Below are positions 1-7,234 of a stretch of DNA of 39,919 bases, one piece after another (position 1 is the stretch's first letter; every line of letters starts with the position of its first letter). The DNA lies in assembly GCA_041687075.1 (NCBI GenBank), contig JAWLCO010000023.1, positions 1 to 39,919 of the forward strand, read 5' to 3'. Source of the DNA: ZC4RG25 sp041687075 (GTDB lineage: Bacteria; Pseudomonadota; Alphaproteobacteria; Rhizobiales; Hyphomicrobiaceae). The notes beneath the pieces are model-generated. The model was not told the origin of the DNA and did no database searches. It saw only the letters and a list, made by a program, of their open reading frames with translations. Made by a program: the position numbers and the translations under genes.

Positions 1-72
1 GCGCACCCGACACTGTCCGAAGCGGTCAAGGAAGCCGCCCTGGCCGTCGACAAACGCGCAATCCACATGTGA
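1..72 (+). CDS. lpdA: Dihydrolipoamide dehydrogenase, C-terminal end (partial)
   Basis: Only the last 23 codons and the TGA stop lie in the window. The peptide reads AHPTLSEAVKEAAL followed by AVDKRAIHM. This matches the conserved end of the dimerisation domain of the E3 flavoprotein of 2-oxoacid dehydrogenase complexes: the His-Pro-Thr-x-Ser-Glu stretch belongs to the interface that completes the partner subunit's active site. The enzyme reoxidises lipoyl groups with NAD+. Which complex it serves cannot be told from this fragment. Confidence 0.85.
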   Translation, partial: AHPTLSEAVKEAALAVDKRAIHM

Positions 73-105
73 TCGCCACCCGCCCGTGAGCCCACCTGCA
101 CCCGC

Positions 106-232
106 GGATGCGCCGCAGCATGAGATGATGCGGTGCTGGTCCGGAATCCTGCCACGCACACGACCTCGCCAGTCGCAAGATCCCGTACCCGCGGTGCACC
201 GCTGAGGCGCTGCACCGCGCACGGGATGACGG
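106..232. repeat. Intergenic repeat element, copy 1
   Basis: This non-coding stretch is repeated as a diverged copy at 303-428. The first ~80 bases, beginning GGATGCGCCGCAGCATGA, are nearly identical in the two copies. The remainder (a CCGTA, GCGG, CACCGC, GCTGCACCGCG series) aligns with more mismatches. The copy ends in CGGGATGACGGG (222-233), the reverse complement of the CCCGTCATTCCG-type motif that begins copy 2. I see no credible gene in 73-440; this element pair fills most of it. Confidence 0.7.
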
Positions 233-302
233 GTGAGTTAGGGTGAGGTTTCGCCGGGTACTGCCGTAGCCGCACTCCGTGAAACCCACCACCCGTCATT
301 CC

Positions 303-428
303 GGATGCGCCGCAGCATGAAATGGTGCGGTGCTGATCCGGAATCCTGCCACGCACACGACTTCACCAGTCGCAATCCCGTAACTGCGGCGCACCGCTTC
401 TCGTGCTGCACCGCGAACGGAACGGCGG
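303..428. repeat. Intergenic repeat element, copy 2
   Basis: Direct-orientation partner of the element at 106-232, preceded by the motif CCCGTCATTCCGG (293-305). It ends just before the xerC stop codon, so it forms the 3' flank of xerC and may contribute to transcript ends there. Similar CCGTCATCCCGG motifs open the elements at 8772 and 32707, which suggests a dispersed family of palindromic intergenic repeats. This family assignment is by eye. Confidence 0.65.
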
Positions 429-440
429 TTCTATCTGCGT

Positions 441-1397
441 TCAGCTCTGCGACCGCGGGTGTGCGGCGTCGTACACGGCGAGCAGGCGTTCTCGGTCGAC
501 CTCGGTATAGATCTGCGTCGTCGAAAGCGACGCATGCCCCAGCAGCTCCTGGATCTGTCGCAGGTCCGCTCCGGCTGACAGCAGGTGCGTCGCGAAGGAG
601 TGGCGCAGCGCATGTGGCGTCGCCGTCTCGGGCAGCCCCAGCGCGGAACGGGCTTTCGCGATGGCGAGCTGGATGATACGCGGCGACAGCGGTCCGCCCT
701 TGGCTCCCCGGAACAGCACATCATCCGGCCCAAGCGGATACGGACAGAGCTGAAGGTAGTGCTCCACCGCTTCAACGGTCACTGGCAGCACCGGCACAAC
801 TCGCTCCTTGCCGCCCTTGCCGACAATGCGGAGCACATCCCGATCCCGGCTCGGAGCGTCGCTCGCCTTCAGCCCGAGCGCCTCGGAGATCCGCAGGCCC
901 GAGCCGTAGAGCAGCAGCAGTACCGCCGTATCCCGTGCTGCGATCCAGTCCAGGTCCGCCTCGATGCCGCCCTCGACGAGCTGGGCAGCCTTGGGCACGG
1001 TCAGAGGCTTCGGTACGCCATGCGGCACCTTCGGGCGAACAACCGACAGAACGGCCCGGTTGCTGGCGATCTCCTCAGCCTCCAGCCAGCGGAAGAACGA
1101 CCGCAGGGCAGACAGCGTGCGCGCCAGTGACCGGTTCGACGCGTCCTGTCGCCTGCGGCTCGCCAGGAACCCCCGGAAGGTGCGCGGCTCGAGGTGCGCG
1201 AGGTCGGCCAGGCATGGCTGGTGCCCGAGTTGCTTCTGCCAGTATGTGAGGAACTGCCGCAGGTCGCGCCCATAGGCGTCGCAGGTCAGGTCCGCATAGT
1301 TGCGCTCGCTCGCGAGATGGCTGATCCAGCCCGCAACCGCCTCCTGCAGTGGAGGGGAAAGTGCCAGCTCCCCCTGCCCTTCGGCTCTTGCTCGCAT
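441..1397 (-). CDS. xerC: Tyrosine recombinase XerC
   Basis: A 318-residue site-specific recombinase of the XerC/XerD type, which resolves chromosome dimers at dif together with its partner and FtsK. Residues ~15-105 form the SAM-like core-binding domain (a VAGWISHLASERNYA-type start). Residues ~130-315 form the catalytic domain. All catalytic residues are visible: R169 in GSGLRISEALGL, Lys in GKGGKER (194-199), H262 and R265 in PHALRHSFATHLL, H288 in LGHASLSTTQ, and nucleophile Y297 in QIYTEVD. Length is normal for Xer proteins (~300). XerC rather than XerD is inferred from overall similarity and from its place near priA in related genomes. It is divergent from the TPR gene. Nothing suggests a phage integrase: no att-like repeats and no cargo. 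Confidence 0.93.
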   Translation of the reverse strand: MRARAEGQGELALSPPLQEAVAGWISHLASERNYADLTCDAYGRDLRQFLTYWQKQLGHQPCLADLAHLEPRTFRGFLASRRRQDASNRSLARTLSALRSFFRWLEAEEIASNRAVLSVVRPKVPHGVPKPLTVPKAAQLVEGGIEADLDWIAARDTAVLLLLYGSGLRISEALGLKASDAPSRDRDVLRIVGKGGKERVVPVLPVTVEAVEHYLQLCPYPLGPDDVLFRGAKGGPLSPRIIQLAIAKARSALGLPETATPHALRHSFATHLLSAGADLRQIQELLGHASLSTTQIYTEVDRERLLAVYDAAHPRSQS

Positions 1398-1443
1398 GCG
1401 GCGTACCGGGTCGTTTCGACAAGCGTGACGTCAGGGACTTCAG

Positions 1444-1469
1444 TTATCCACAGTTAACGAAAGGTTAAC
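1444..1469. promoter_or_regulatory. DnaA-box match with flanking GTTAAC pair
   Basis: 1444-1452 reads TTATCCACA, a perfect consensus DnaA box. It is followed at once by GTTAAC (1453-1458) and, five bases later, a second GTTAAC (1464-1469). The site lies in the divergent xerC/TPR-gene intergenic region. A single 9-mer can occur by chance and there is no cluster of boxes or AT-rich unwinding element, so I do not call it an origin; it could mark DnaA-linked regulation of xerC. Confidence 0.3.
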
Positions 1470-1604
1470 GGAGCCCCACGCCGCGCAGCTGTCACTCCGT
1501 TCTGCACGGATTCGCACAAGCGCGCACGGCGGATTACTCATTGGCATGACTTCGCTTTCCAGATGAGTTAGTTGTGAGTACGCGCGAGCGGCGAGCGTGC
1601 AGGT

Positions 1605-3302
1605 ATGTCTCTTTATGAGTCACTGGAGGTGTTTACCGGAGCGGGGGTGCTCGCCCTCATGCCTGCTCTCGGCTGCCGAATTCCTCCGGACGCTGTGCTT
1701 TCCGGCGCGGAATTCTCGGCATTTCTACGCTCGCGGGGTGAGGGCGGACCGATCGGCGACGTTCTGGACCGGCTGGCCCACCAGATCTGGCTCAGCCAGG
1801 ACACGCGCGGCATCCCGATGCATGTCGCTGAGGAGCACGCCCGCAAGCTGGTGCCCGTCATCGATGCCTGCCGTCCGGACCCGGAGCTTGTGGAGGCCGC
1901 TCTCAGCGGACAACTTCAGGGCGGCGTCAGCGCGGCAGCCAGCGAGATGGCAGCGCGGCTCGTCGCGCAGGGCAAGCAGCTCGGACCGAAGGATTTCAAT
2001 CAGCTCTCCGAGAATGTTTGCAGCTTCCTGCTGGAGCAGCTCTTCCTGCAGATCCTTGCCGATCATCGGCTGCTCCGGGAAGCTGCTCCCGCCGCGAACG
2101 ACTTTGTCGCCGGGCTGAAGGCTGCTCTGCCCGAACCGGCTGCGCCGCAGCCACCGGGGAAAGAGCTTGCTGCCGCCGCACCCAACCCTGAGGCGGATCT
2201 GGCAGCGTTGAAGGAACGCTACGGGCTTTCAGACAGGGCCCTGGAGCGGTTTTCCGCCATCGCCGAGAAGCAACGGACCCTGCCCGCCCGCGAGGCCTGG
2301 CAGATCGCAGAGCTGGCTCAGTGGCTGCAGGATACCCGGCAGCAGTTGCTGCGGCCGACGAACGAGCCACCGGAAGTCCGGGCGCTGAAGGCGAAGGCAG
2401 CCGAGGCGCTGGTCAGCGGCGACTTCGAAGCCGCGATGGAGCTGCTGAAGGAGGTCCGCCGCAGCTTCCGCGCAGCGCGCCGGCGCACCGAGCAGCGGCT
2501 GCAGGAGGAGCTGGAGCAGCTTCGAGAGGAGGTTCACCAGGAGGCGATGGCGACGGCTGACGTCGCGGAACTCGCCATGGCACGCATGGATTTCCAGACT
2601 GCTGCCGAGCTGTTCGAGGAGGCTGCCGAGAGCGTCGGCAAGTCCGATGCAGCCGCCTGCCTGCGCTTCACGCTGCGCCGTGCCGATGCACTCTATTACG
2701 CCGGCGAGGAAACCAGCAACGTCGCACTGCTGCGGCAGGCCGTTAACGTCTACGCCAAGGGCGCCGAGCTGGCGGGGTCCAACGGGGAAGCCAAGGGGCT
2801 TGCCACGGCTTCGCAGGGCCTCGGCAATTCCCTGCTCGCAATCGCCGAGCACGAGCCCTCGAAAGCACTCTTCGAGCAGGCCAGCATCGCCTTCCGCACG
2901 GCGCTGGAGGTGCTGAGCCGCGAAACCGACCCGCGGATCTGGGGTCTGGCTCGTATCGGTCTTGGTAACGCGCTGGCCTCCATGTGCGAGGTTGAGCAGG
3001 CATCCGCCCTCACACTCGAACAGGCCGCCGTCGCTTACAGGGGGGCGCTGGAGGTCTTTTCACGCGAGAACGAGCCGATGCGATGGGCCGTTACGCGTCT
3101 CAACATGTCGACCGTCCTGATCCGTCTTGGCGAGCTGAAGGACCGGCGCGAGAACTGGCTCGCCGCCGCCGCCGCCATCGTGCCGGCGCTCGAGGTGTTC
3201 GAAGCTCACGGTGCGACAGCCCAGGCCGAAGCCGCCCGCCGCGCCCTCAAGATGCTCCACAACAAATGGGACCTGCTCGAGCCGCCGACGGCGGCGGAAT
3301 GA
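1605..3302 (+). CDS. TPR-repeat protein of unknown function
   Basis: A 565-residue protein, not recognised as a named family. Residues 1-180 are a mostly helical N-terminal region with no domain I recognise. Residues ~170-200 are a Pro/Ala-rich linker. Residues ~245-345 include a charged helical stretch rich in Arg, Glu and Gln (RRRTEQRLQEELEQLREEV) that may form a coiled coil. Three tandem units of ~47 residues follow at 402-448, 449-496 and 497-543. They share a G-L-G-N-[SA]-L start, an [AV]-[FY]-R-x-A-L-E-V centre and an S-R-E-x-[DE]-P-x-x-W end. These look like tetratricopeptide repeats, which usually mediate protein binding. There is no signal peptide or transmembrane segment, so it is probably cytoplasmic. 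The ATG has no good Shine-Dalgarno sequence. It stands alone between xerC and a convergent transaldolase gene, and looks like an accessory insertion in an otherwise conserved block. Confidence 0.8.
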   Translation: MSLYESLEVFTGAGVLALMPALGCRIPPDAVLSGAEFSAFLRSRGEGGPIGDVLDRLAHQIWLSQDTRGIPMHVAEEHARKLVPVIDACRPDPELVEAALSGQLQGGVSAAASEMAARLVAQGKQLGPKDFNQLSENVCSFLLEQLFLQILADHRLLREAAPAANDFVAGLKAALPEPAAPQPPGKELAAAAPNPEADLAALKERYGLSDRALERFSAIAEKQRTLPAREAWQIAELAQWLQDTRQQLLRPTNEPPEVRALKAKAAEALVSGDFEAAMELLKEVRRSFRAARRRTEQRLQEELEQLREEVHQEAMATADVAELAMARMDFQTAAELFEEAAESVGKSDAAACLRFTLRRADALYYAGEETSNVALLRQAVNVYAKGAELAGSNGEAKGLATASQGLGNSLLAIAEHEPSKALFEQASIAFRTALEVLSRETDPRIWGLARIGLGNALASMCEVEQASALTLEQAAVAYRGALEVFSRENEPMRWAVTRLNMSTVLIRLGELKDRRENWLAAAAAIVPALEVFEAHGATAQAEAARRALKMLHNKWDLLEPPTAAE

Positions 3303-3459
3303 GAGTGAGCGAATGGCGAGTAGCGAATAAGGTTGAAAGTTGTGAAGTCGTGAAGTTGTGAAATCGTGAAATAGTGAGATCGTGAAGTATGGAGAGAGCA
3401 CTTCACCCGACTTCACGATTTGGCGATTTCACTATTTCACGACTCTCGATCGCTATTCG
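3303..3459. repeat. Palindromic minisatellite of 8-bp and 7-bp repeats
   Basis: Left arm: heptamers GAATGGC, GAGTAGC, GAATAAG (3311-3331), then six octamers 3339-3386 of form GTYGTGAA or ATMGTGAR (GTTGTGAA, GTCGTGAA, GTTGTGAA, ATCGTGAA, ATAGTGAG, ATCGTGAA). Right arm: the same units in reverse orientation (TTCACGAT 3413-3420, TTCACTAT 3428-3435, TTCACGAC 3436-3443), then inverted heptamers CGCTATT (3451-3457). The whole is a large imperfect inverted repeat centred near 3392, able to form a long hairpin. It fills the gap between two convergent genes and touches the stop codon of the minus-strand gene, so it may act as a bidirectional transcript end. It is not a CRISPR: units are 7-8 bp with no spacers. 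Confidence 0.85.
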
Positions 3460-4116
3460 CTACAGAATCTTCTGCCCCGTCTTCTCCCAGTCCGCCACGA
3501 ACTGGCGCAGGCCGATGTCGGTCAGCGGATGCTTGACCAGGGCCTGCAGGACGGAGGGCGGAACGGTCGCGACGTCGGCGCCGATCATGGCGGCCTGCTT
3601 GACGTGGTTCACGGTGCGGATGGAGGCGGCGAGGATATCCGTCGTCAGGTCGGGGTAGTTGTCGTAGATGGCGCGAATCTCGCGGATCAGCTCCATGCCG
3701 TCGAGGCCGATGTCGTCGAGGCGGCCGATGAAGGGAGAGACGAACGTCGCCCCCGCCTTGGCCGCCAGCAGCGCCTGATTGGCCGAGAAGCAGAGTGTCA
3801 CGTTCACCATGTTGCCGTCCGAGGTCAGCGTCCGGCAGGCCTTGAGGCCATCCCAGGTCAACGGCACCTTGACGCAAACGTTCTTGGCGATACCGGCGAG
3901 AACCCGGCCCTCGGCGACCATGCCCTCGTAATCGGTCGCTGCCACCTCGGCGCTGACGGGCCCCGGCACGACCTCACAGATTTCGCGCACCACCGTCTTG
4001 AAGTCCCGCCCTACCTTTGCCACCAGCGAAGGATTGGTGGTAACGCCGTCGAGCAGCCCGGTCGCCGCAAGCTCCTTGATGACGGCCACTTCCGCTGTGT
4101 CGACGAAGAATTTCAT
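3460..4116 (-). CDS. tal: Transaldolase / fructose-6-phosphate aldolase family protein
   Basis: A 218-residue class I aldolase of the small (TalC/MipB/FSA) family. Visible active-site residues are D6 (FFVDTAEV), N28 (VTTNPSL) and Schiff-base lysine K83 (VKVPLTWDGLKA). Two residues that separate aldolases from transaldolases favour transaldolase. E57 (SAEVAAT) stands where E. coli FSA has Gln59, and F129 (SPFIGRLDD) stands where FSA has Tyr131. I therefore expect transfer of dihydroxyacetone units between sugar phosphates in the pentose-phosphate pathway, even though such genes are often labelled fsa. The ATG at 4116 is chosen because GGAG lies six bases upstream; a TTG two codons earlier is in frame but sits inside that spacing. 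It is divergent from priA. Confidence 0.9.
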   Translation of the reverse strand: MKFFVDTAEVAVIKELAATGLLDGVTTNPSLVAKVGRDFKTVVREICEVVPGPVSAEVAATDYEGMVAEGRVLAGIAKNVCVKVPLTWDGLKACRTLTSDGNMVNVTLCFSANQALLAAKAGATFVSPFIGRLDDIGLDGMELIREIRAIYDNYPDLTTDILAASIRTVNHVKQAAMIGADVATVPPSVLQALVKHPLTDIGLRQFVADWEKTGQKIL

Positions 4117-4201
4117 GATCAACTCCTGTTGCCCTTGGCTCGCCCCAAGGGTCGGCCAAGGCTAACGCCTCGATTCGGTTTTTAATCTGCAGCGTGCCCC
4201 T

Positions 4202-6418
4202 TTGACCAGTCTGCTGGAACTCAATGACGAGACTTGCGGCGCTTTGCGGCGGCTGCCCGTCGTTATTCCGGTGGCTCTCGACCAGTCTTACGATTACCTC
4301 GCGCCGGAAAAGTTGAACATCCAGCCGGGCTCTTTCGTGCTGGTGCCGTTCGGGCCGCAGCATCGCATTGGCATCGTCTGGGACCGGTCCATCGGACCCG
4401 AGCGGGAGGTGGCGGCCTCCAAGCTGAAGCCGATGATGGAAGTGCTCGACGTCCCGCCCCTGCCGGTGCTGTCGATGCGCTTTGCCGAATGGATCGCGCG
4501 CTACACACTCTCGCCGCTCGGCATGGTGGTGCGGATGATGATGGGGGCGCAGGCGGTATTCGAGCCGATGAAGCCTCGCTTCGGCGTGCGCATCGTCGAG
4601 GGCGCTCCCGAGCCCGCCCGAATGACCCCTGCCCGCAAGCGCGCCATCGAGATCGCGAGCGACGGACTGGCGCGTGCCAAGTCTGCCTTGGCGGCCGAAG
4701 CGGGCTGTAGCACTGGGGTGATCGACGGGCTGGTCGAGGCGGGCGTCCTGGTCGAGGTCGCCATTCCGGAAAAGCGCTATCCCGTGCCGCGTCCGGCACA
4801 CAGCACAGTCACGTTCGGCCCGGACCAGGAGCGGGCGGTGCATGCGCTGCGCTCGGCCGTCGATGCGGACAACTTCTCCGTCACGTTGCTCGATGGCGTG
4901 ACGGGCTCCGGCAAGACTGAAGTCTACTACGAGGCGGTCGCCCGGGCGCTGGAGCGGAACCGGCAGGTGCTCATCATGCTGCCGGAAATCGCGCTGACGA
5001 GCCAGTTCCTGAGCCGGTTCGAGGCCCGGTTCGGCTGCCAGCCCGTCGAATGGCACTCGGCGCTCGCATCCGCCGAACGCGGGCGAGTTTGGCGGGCCGC
5101 CGCGACGGGCGAGGCCAGGGTCGTCGTCGGAGCCCGATCGGCGCTGTTCCTGCCCTATCGGGAGCTCGGCCTGATCGTCATCGACGAGGAGCATGACCAG
5201 GGCTACAAGCAGGACGACCGGGTGCATTATCAGGCCCGCGACATGGCTGTCGTGCGCGGCAGCCTCGGCAAGTGCCCTGTCGTGCTGGCTTCCGCGACAC
5301 CTTCCATCGAGACCCACGTCAACGCGCGCACGGCGCGCTACCGCCATCTCGTACTGCCGGGCCGCTACTCGGGCACCGAGCTGCCGCACATCGAGGCGGT
5401 TGACCTGCGCAAACACCCGCCAGAGAAGGGCCGCTGGCTATCGCCTCTGCTGGTGGAGGCGATCAACGATACGGCGGCCAAGGGCCAACAGACGCTCCTG
5501 TTCCTGAATCGCCGCGGCTATGCCCCGCTGACACTGTGCCGGACCTGCGGCACGCGCATCGAATGTCCGCAATGCTCGGCATGGCTGGTCGAGCACCGCT
5601 TCCGCCGCAAGCTCACCTGTCATCATTGCGGGTTCGCTCTGCCCGTACCGGAGAAGTGCCCCAAATGCGGTGAACCGGAATCGCTGGTTGCCTGCGGTCC
5701 CGGCGTCGAGCGTATCGCGGAGGAAGTGGCAGAGCGCTTCCCGTCCGCCCGGCTCGCCCTGCTGTCGAGCGATCTGATTCCGGGCCTGACCGAGATGCGC
5801 AAGGTCATCGCGGCCATCGAGAACCGCGAGGCGGACATCATCATCGGCACCCAGATCGTCGCCAAGGGGCACCACTTCCCGGACCTCGCCACGGTCGGCG
5901 TCGTCGACGGCGACCTCGGCCTCGGACAGGCGGACCCGCGTGCGGCCGAGCGCACGTTTCAGCTGCTGCATCAGGTGACCGGCCGCGCCGGCCGCTCCTT
6001 CGCCCAGGGCCGCGGGCTGGTGCAGACACATATGCCGGACCACCCAGTCATGCAGGCGATCATCTCCGGCGACCGCGAAGCCTTCCTCGACCGGGAGGTT
6101 GCCCAGCGCCAGGCAGCCACGCTGCCGCCCTTCGGCCGGCTGGCAGCACTCATCATATCTGCGCGCCACAAGGCGACGGCTGAAGCTTACGCCCGCGAGG
6201 TCGTCCGCCGCGCGCCGCTCGCCGAGAGAATAGAAGTGCTGGGGCCGGCCGAGGCACCGCTGGCCGTGGTCCGCGGCCGGCACCGCTGGCGCATCCTCGT
6301 CAAGGCCCCGCGCGAGGTGGATCTCCAGACCTACCTGCGGGCCTGGCTGTCGGCGGCACCCGATCCGAAGGGAGACCTGCGGCTGACGGTCGATATCGAT
6401 CCTTACAATTTCCTCTAG
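4202..6418 (+). CDS. priA: Primosomal protein N' (replication restart helicase PriA)
   Basis: A 738-residue superfamily 2 helicase that recognises stalled forks and reloads the replicative helicase. The N-terminal DNA-binding region begins near residue 20 (VVIPVALDQSYDYLAP). The helicase core has Walker A GVTGSGKT at 232-239 and a DEEH box at 328-331, followed by an ASATPS motif. The zinc-binding insert carries eight cysteines in four C-x2-C pairs between ~446 and ~489 (CRTCG, CPQCS, CHHCG, CPKCG). The C-terminal domain ends in the conserved DIDPYNFL-type tail. The start is a TTG at 4202 without a clear ribosome site, so it could lie slightly elsewhere. It is divergent from the transaldolase gene and upstream of the atp operon, as in many Hyphomicrobiales. 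Confidence 0.95.
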   Translation: MTSLLELNDETCGALRRLPVVIPVALDQSYDYLAPEKLNIQPGSFVLVPFGPQHRIGIVWDRSIGPEREVAASKLKPMMEVLDVPPLPVLSMRFAEWIARYTLSPLGMVVRMMMGAQAVFEPMKPRFGVRIVEGAPEPARMTPARKRAIEIASDGLARAKSALAAEAGCSTGVIDGLVEAGVLVEVAIPEKRYPVPRPAHSTVTFGPDQERAVHALRSAVDADNFSVTLLDGVTGSGKTEVYYEAVARALERNRQVLIMLPEIALTSQFLSRFEARFGCQPVEWHSALASAERGRVWRAAATGEARVVVGARSALFLPYRELGLIVIDEEHDQGYKQDDRVHYQARDMAVVRGSLGKCPVVLASATPSIETHVNARTARYRHLVLPGRYSGTELPHIEAVDLRKHPPEKGRWLSPLLVEAINDTAAKGQQTLLFLNRRGYAPLTLCRTCGTRIECPQCSAWLVEHRFRRKLTCHHCGFALPVPEKCPKCGEPESLVACGPGVERIAEEVAERFPSARLALLSSDLIPGLTEMRKVIAAIENREADIIIGTQIVAKGHHFPDLATVGVVDGDLGLGQADPRAAERTFQLLHQVTGRAGRSFAQGRGLVQTHMPDHPVMQAIISGDREAFLDREVAQRQAATLPPFGRLAALIISARHKATAEAYAREVVRRAPLAERIEVLGPAEAPLAVVRGRHRWRILVKAPREVDLQTYLRAWLSAAPDPKGDLRLTVDIDPYNFL

Positions 6419-6673
6419 AGCTGCCTCGGTTTAGCTGCTGGAGTTGTCTGCACCCCTTTCTCGCGCTCCGGCGAACCAAAGAGGACCGGAATGCGGCATT
6501 CAGGCCTATTCCTGCGGTTGATGGCCTGCGCGTGCCGTGTTAGAGGGAACCCGGCTTCTGGGAGGGGGCGCGAAGCCGCGCGGGCGTGCCCTTTTGCAGA
6601 TCCGCCTTCGCCCGAGCGGGTGACCGCCGCGGCCAATGCTCCCTATACCCTCAACGCGACGAGGCCGTTCGAC

Positions 6674-7234
6674 GTGGCGACCGACGAACCGATCATGGCA
6701 AGCGTAGCAGGCCGCTACGCTTCAGCACTTTTCGAGCTGGCCGAGGAGCAGCGGCAGCTCGCAGACGTAGAGCAGGATCTCAAAGGCTTCCAGCAGCTTC
6801 TCGATGAGAGCGAGGATCTGAGGCGCCTGGTCCGCAGCCCGGTTTTCTCCAGCGACGAGCAACTGGCCGCACTTTCCGCCGTGCTCGACCGCGTGGGAAT
6901 CGGCGGGCTGGCAGCCAATTTTCTGAAGCTGGTGGCACGCAACCGTCGCCTGTTCGCCGTCCCCGACATGATCAACGCGTTCCGGGGGATGTGTGCGCGG
7001 GCTCGCGGCGAGGTCGAGGCTGACGTCGCCTCCGCGTTCCCGTTGAAAGATGATCAGATGAAAGCGCTGAAGGACGCTCTGAGGGCATCCGTCGGCAAGG
7101 ACGTGCAGGTGAACCTCAGGGTCGATCCCGCGCTCCTCGGCGGCCTCGTTGTGAAGATCGGCAGCCGGATGATCGACTCGTCGCTTCGCACGAAGCTCAA
7201 TTCACTCAAGATCCGCATGAAAGAGGTTGGCTGA
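6674..7234 (+). CDS. atpH: ATP synthase F1 subunit delta
   Basis: The delta subunit (OSCP homologue) connects the F1 head to the peripheral stalk. The N-terminal six-helix domain starts VAGRYASALFELAEEQ. The C-terminal part contains the family signature DPALLGGLVVKIGSRMIDSSLRTKL. I chose GTG at 6674 because GAGG lies nine bases upstream and the resulting N-terminus (about ten residues before VAGRY) fits relatives; the alternative is ATG at 6695, giving 179 residues. It is the first gene of the atpHAGDC operon, and its TGA stop overlaps the atpA ATG by one base, which implies translational coupling. Upstream, 6419-6673 has no gene, only leader sequence. Confidence 0.92.
   Translation: MATDEPIMASVAGRYASALFELAEEQRQLADVEQDLKGFQQLLDESEDLRRLVRSPVFSSDEQLAALSAVLDRVGIGGLAANFLKLVARNRRLFAVPDMINAFRGMCARARGEVEADVASAFPLKDDQMKALKDALRASVGKDVQVNLRVDPALLGGLVVKIGSRMIDSSLRTKLNSLKIRMKEVG

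Noticed and set aside
441..1397. XerC as an integrase of a mobile element
   Set aside because: It has the housekeeping Xer length and motifs, sits in a conserved core context, and has no att-type repeats or cargo genes.
1541..1558. Sigma-54-like TTGGCATGACTTCGCT upstream of the TPR gene
   Set aside because: The GG-to-GC spacing is one base short of the -24/-12 rule and the second half-site is poor.
3339..3443. Possible CRISPR array
   Set aside because: Units are 7-8 bp, contiguous without spacers, and arranged as an inverted pair; there are no cas genes.
3974..5416. 480-codon open frame on the minus strand opposite priA
   Set aside because: It overlaps the certain priA and transaldolase genes and has a shadow-like composition.
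6518..6546. TTGATG-N17-TAGAGG as promoter of the atp operon
   Set aside because: The spacing is right but both hexamers are weak matches, so I did not list it as a feature.
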